30,165 nucleotides of DNA from Gnetum montanum (taxonomy: Eukaryota; Streptophyta; Gnetopsida; Gnetales; Gnetaceae), in contig MNCI01017514.1 in NCBI GenBank assembly GCA_015680685.1, forward strand, positions 21,196 through 51,360, read 5' to 3'. How positions within the stretch are numbered: position 1 is the first letter of the stretch; each line of letters begins with the position of its first letter. Shown piece by piece: positions 29,966 through 30,165 of the stretch. A program made the position numbers and the translations under genes. The notes beneath the pieces were generated by a model. It had not been told where the DNA came from, made no database searches, and worked only from the letters and a program-made list of their open reading frames with translations.

Positions 29966-30165
29966 GTGTCCTCGAACAAGATTTAGGTGCTTGTTGGTCT
30001 CTGGCAACACCAAGGCCTGGATACCTCCAAATAGACTTAGTAGTTAATGTGAGTATGTGTGTGTGCTGTTGCAGTGTGCGGTTGTGAAAAATGAAATGAT
30101 TACATTGTATGTAAACTACAAATGACTTATCTTAAAGAGATTTAGCCAACTTTGCCAAGTACTGT
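29966..30165. other. Right end of window: probable gypsy gag leader, no gene recognised
   Basis: About 200 bases, more GC-rich at first (29935-30030), then AT-rich with a short GT run near 30055. It may be the start of the gypsy gag or its 5' UTR. No primer-binding site or LTR end seen. Confidence 0.3.

Overview
This looks like nuclear DNA from a land plant, probably a seed plant with a large, transposon-rich genome. I see no host gene, rRNA or tRNA gene. Nearly everything I recognise is LTR retrotransposon sequence. The evidence is plant-type Ty3/gypsy and Ty1/copia proteins, primer-binding sites complementary to the 3' end of plant tRNA-Asp, AT-rich spacers, and decay dominated by C-to-T type changes. 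The sequence does not identify the species.

Bases 1-13311 hold a tandem pair of related LTR retrotransposons, both on the minus strand and sharing one LTR. Element B (6639-13311) is structurally complete. It has a 5' LTR (12323-13311), a tRNA-Asp primer-binding site (12304-12321), an intact gag (10212-12191), a collapsed remnant of a second ORF (7953-8455), a polypurine tract (7741-7750) and a 3' LTR (6639-7740). Element A uses that same LTR as its 5' LTR. It has its own primer-binding site (6620-6637), a gag (4780-6507) and a long, broken second ORF (2672 to beyond base 1); its 3' LTR lies outside the window. Neither element has protease, reverse transcriptase, RNase H or integrase, so both look non-autonomous: Gag-only members of an Athila/Tat-like lineage that carry an extra coiled-coil ORF. 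In A this ORF has a TATA box and a palindromic CGATATCG-type motif upstream that closely resemble the LTR promoter.

Bases 13312 to about 17100 are AT-rich and mostly non-coding. They include the 3' end of an older plus-strand LTR element (polypurine tract at 14488-14496, LTR from 14497 with TATA box and polyadenylation signal) and a short ~60/120-bp repeat. Bases 17109-21371 are a decayed minus-strand Ty1/copia element with gag, integrase, RT and RNase H remnants. Bases 22749 to about 29960 are a decayed minus-strand Ty3/gypsy chromovirus-like element with gag, protease, RT, RNase H, integrase, a chromodomain-like tail, a polypurine tract and a ~2.9-kb 3' LTR.

Assembly quality matters here. 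The window has eight single N bases. Three sit between exact or near-exact 43-54 bp duplications, which is what unmerged overlapping contig ends would leave. Four others bound two segments in element A that do not match the equivalent part of element B. Conclusions about breaks near these Ns should be treated as provisional.
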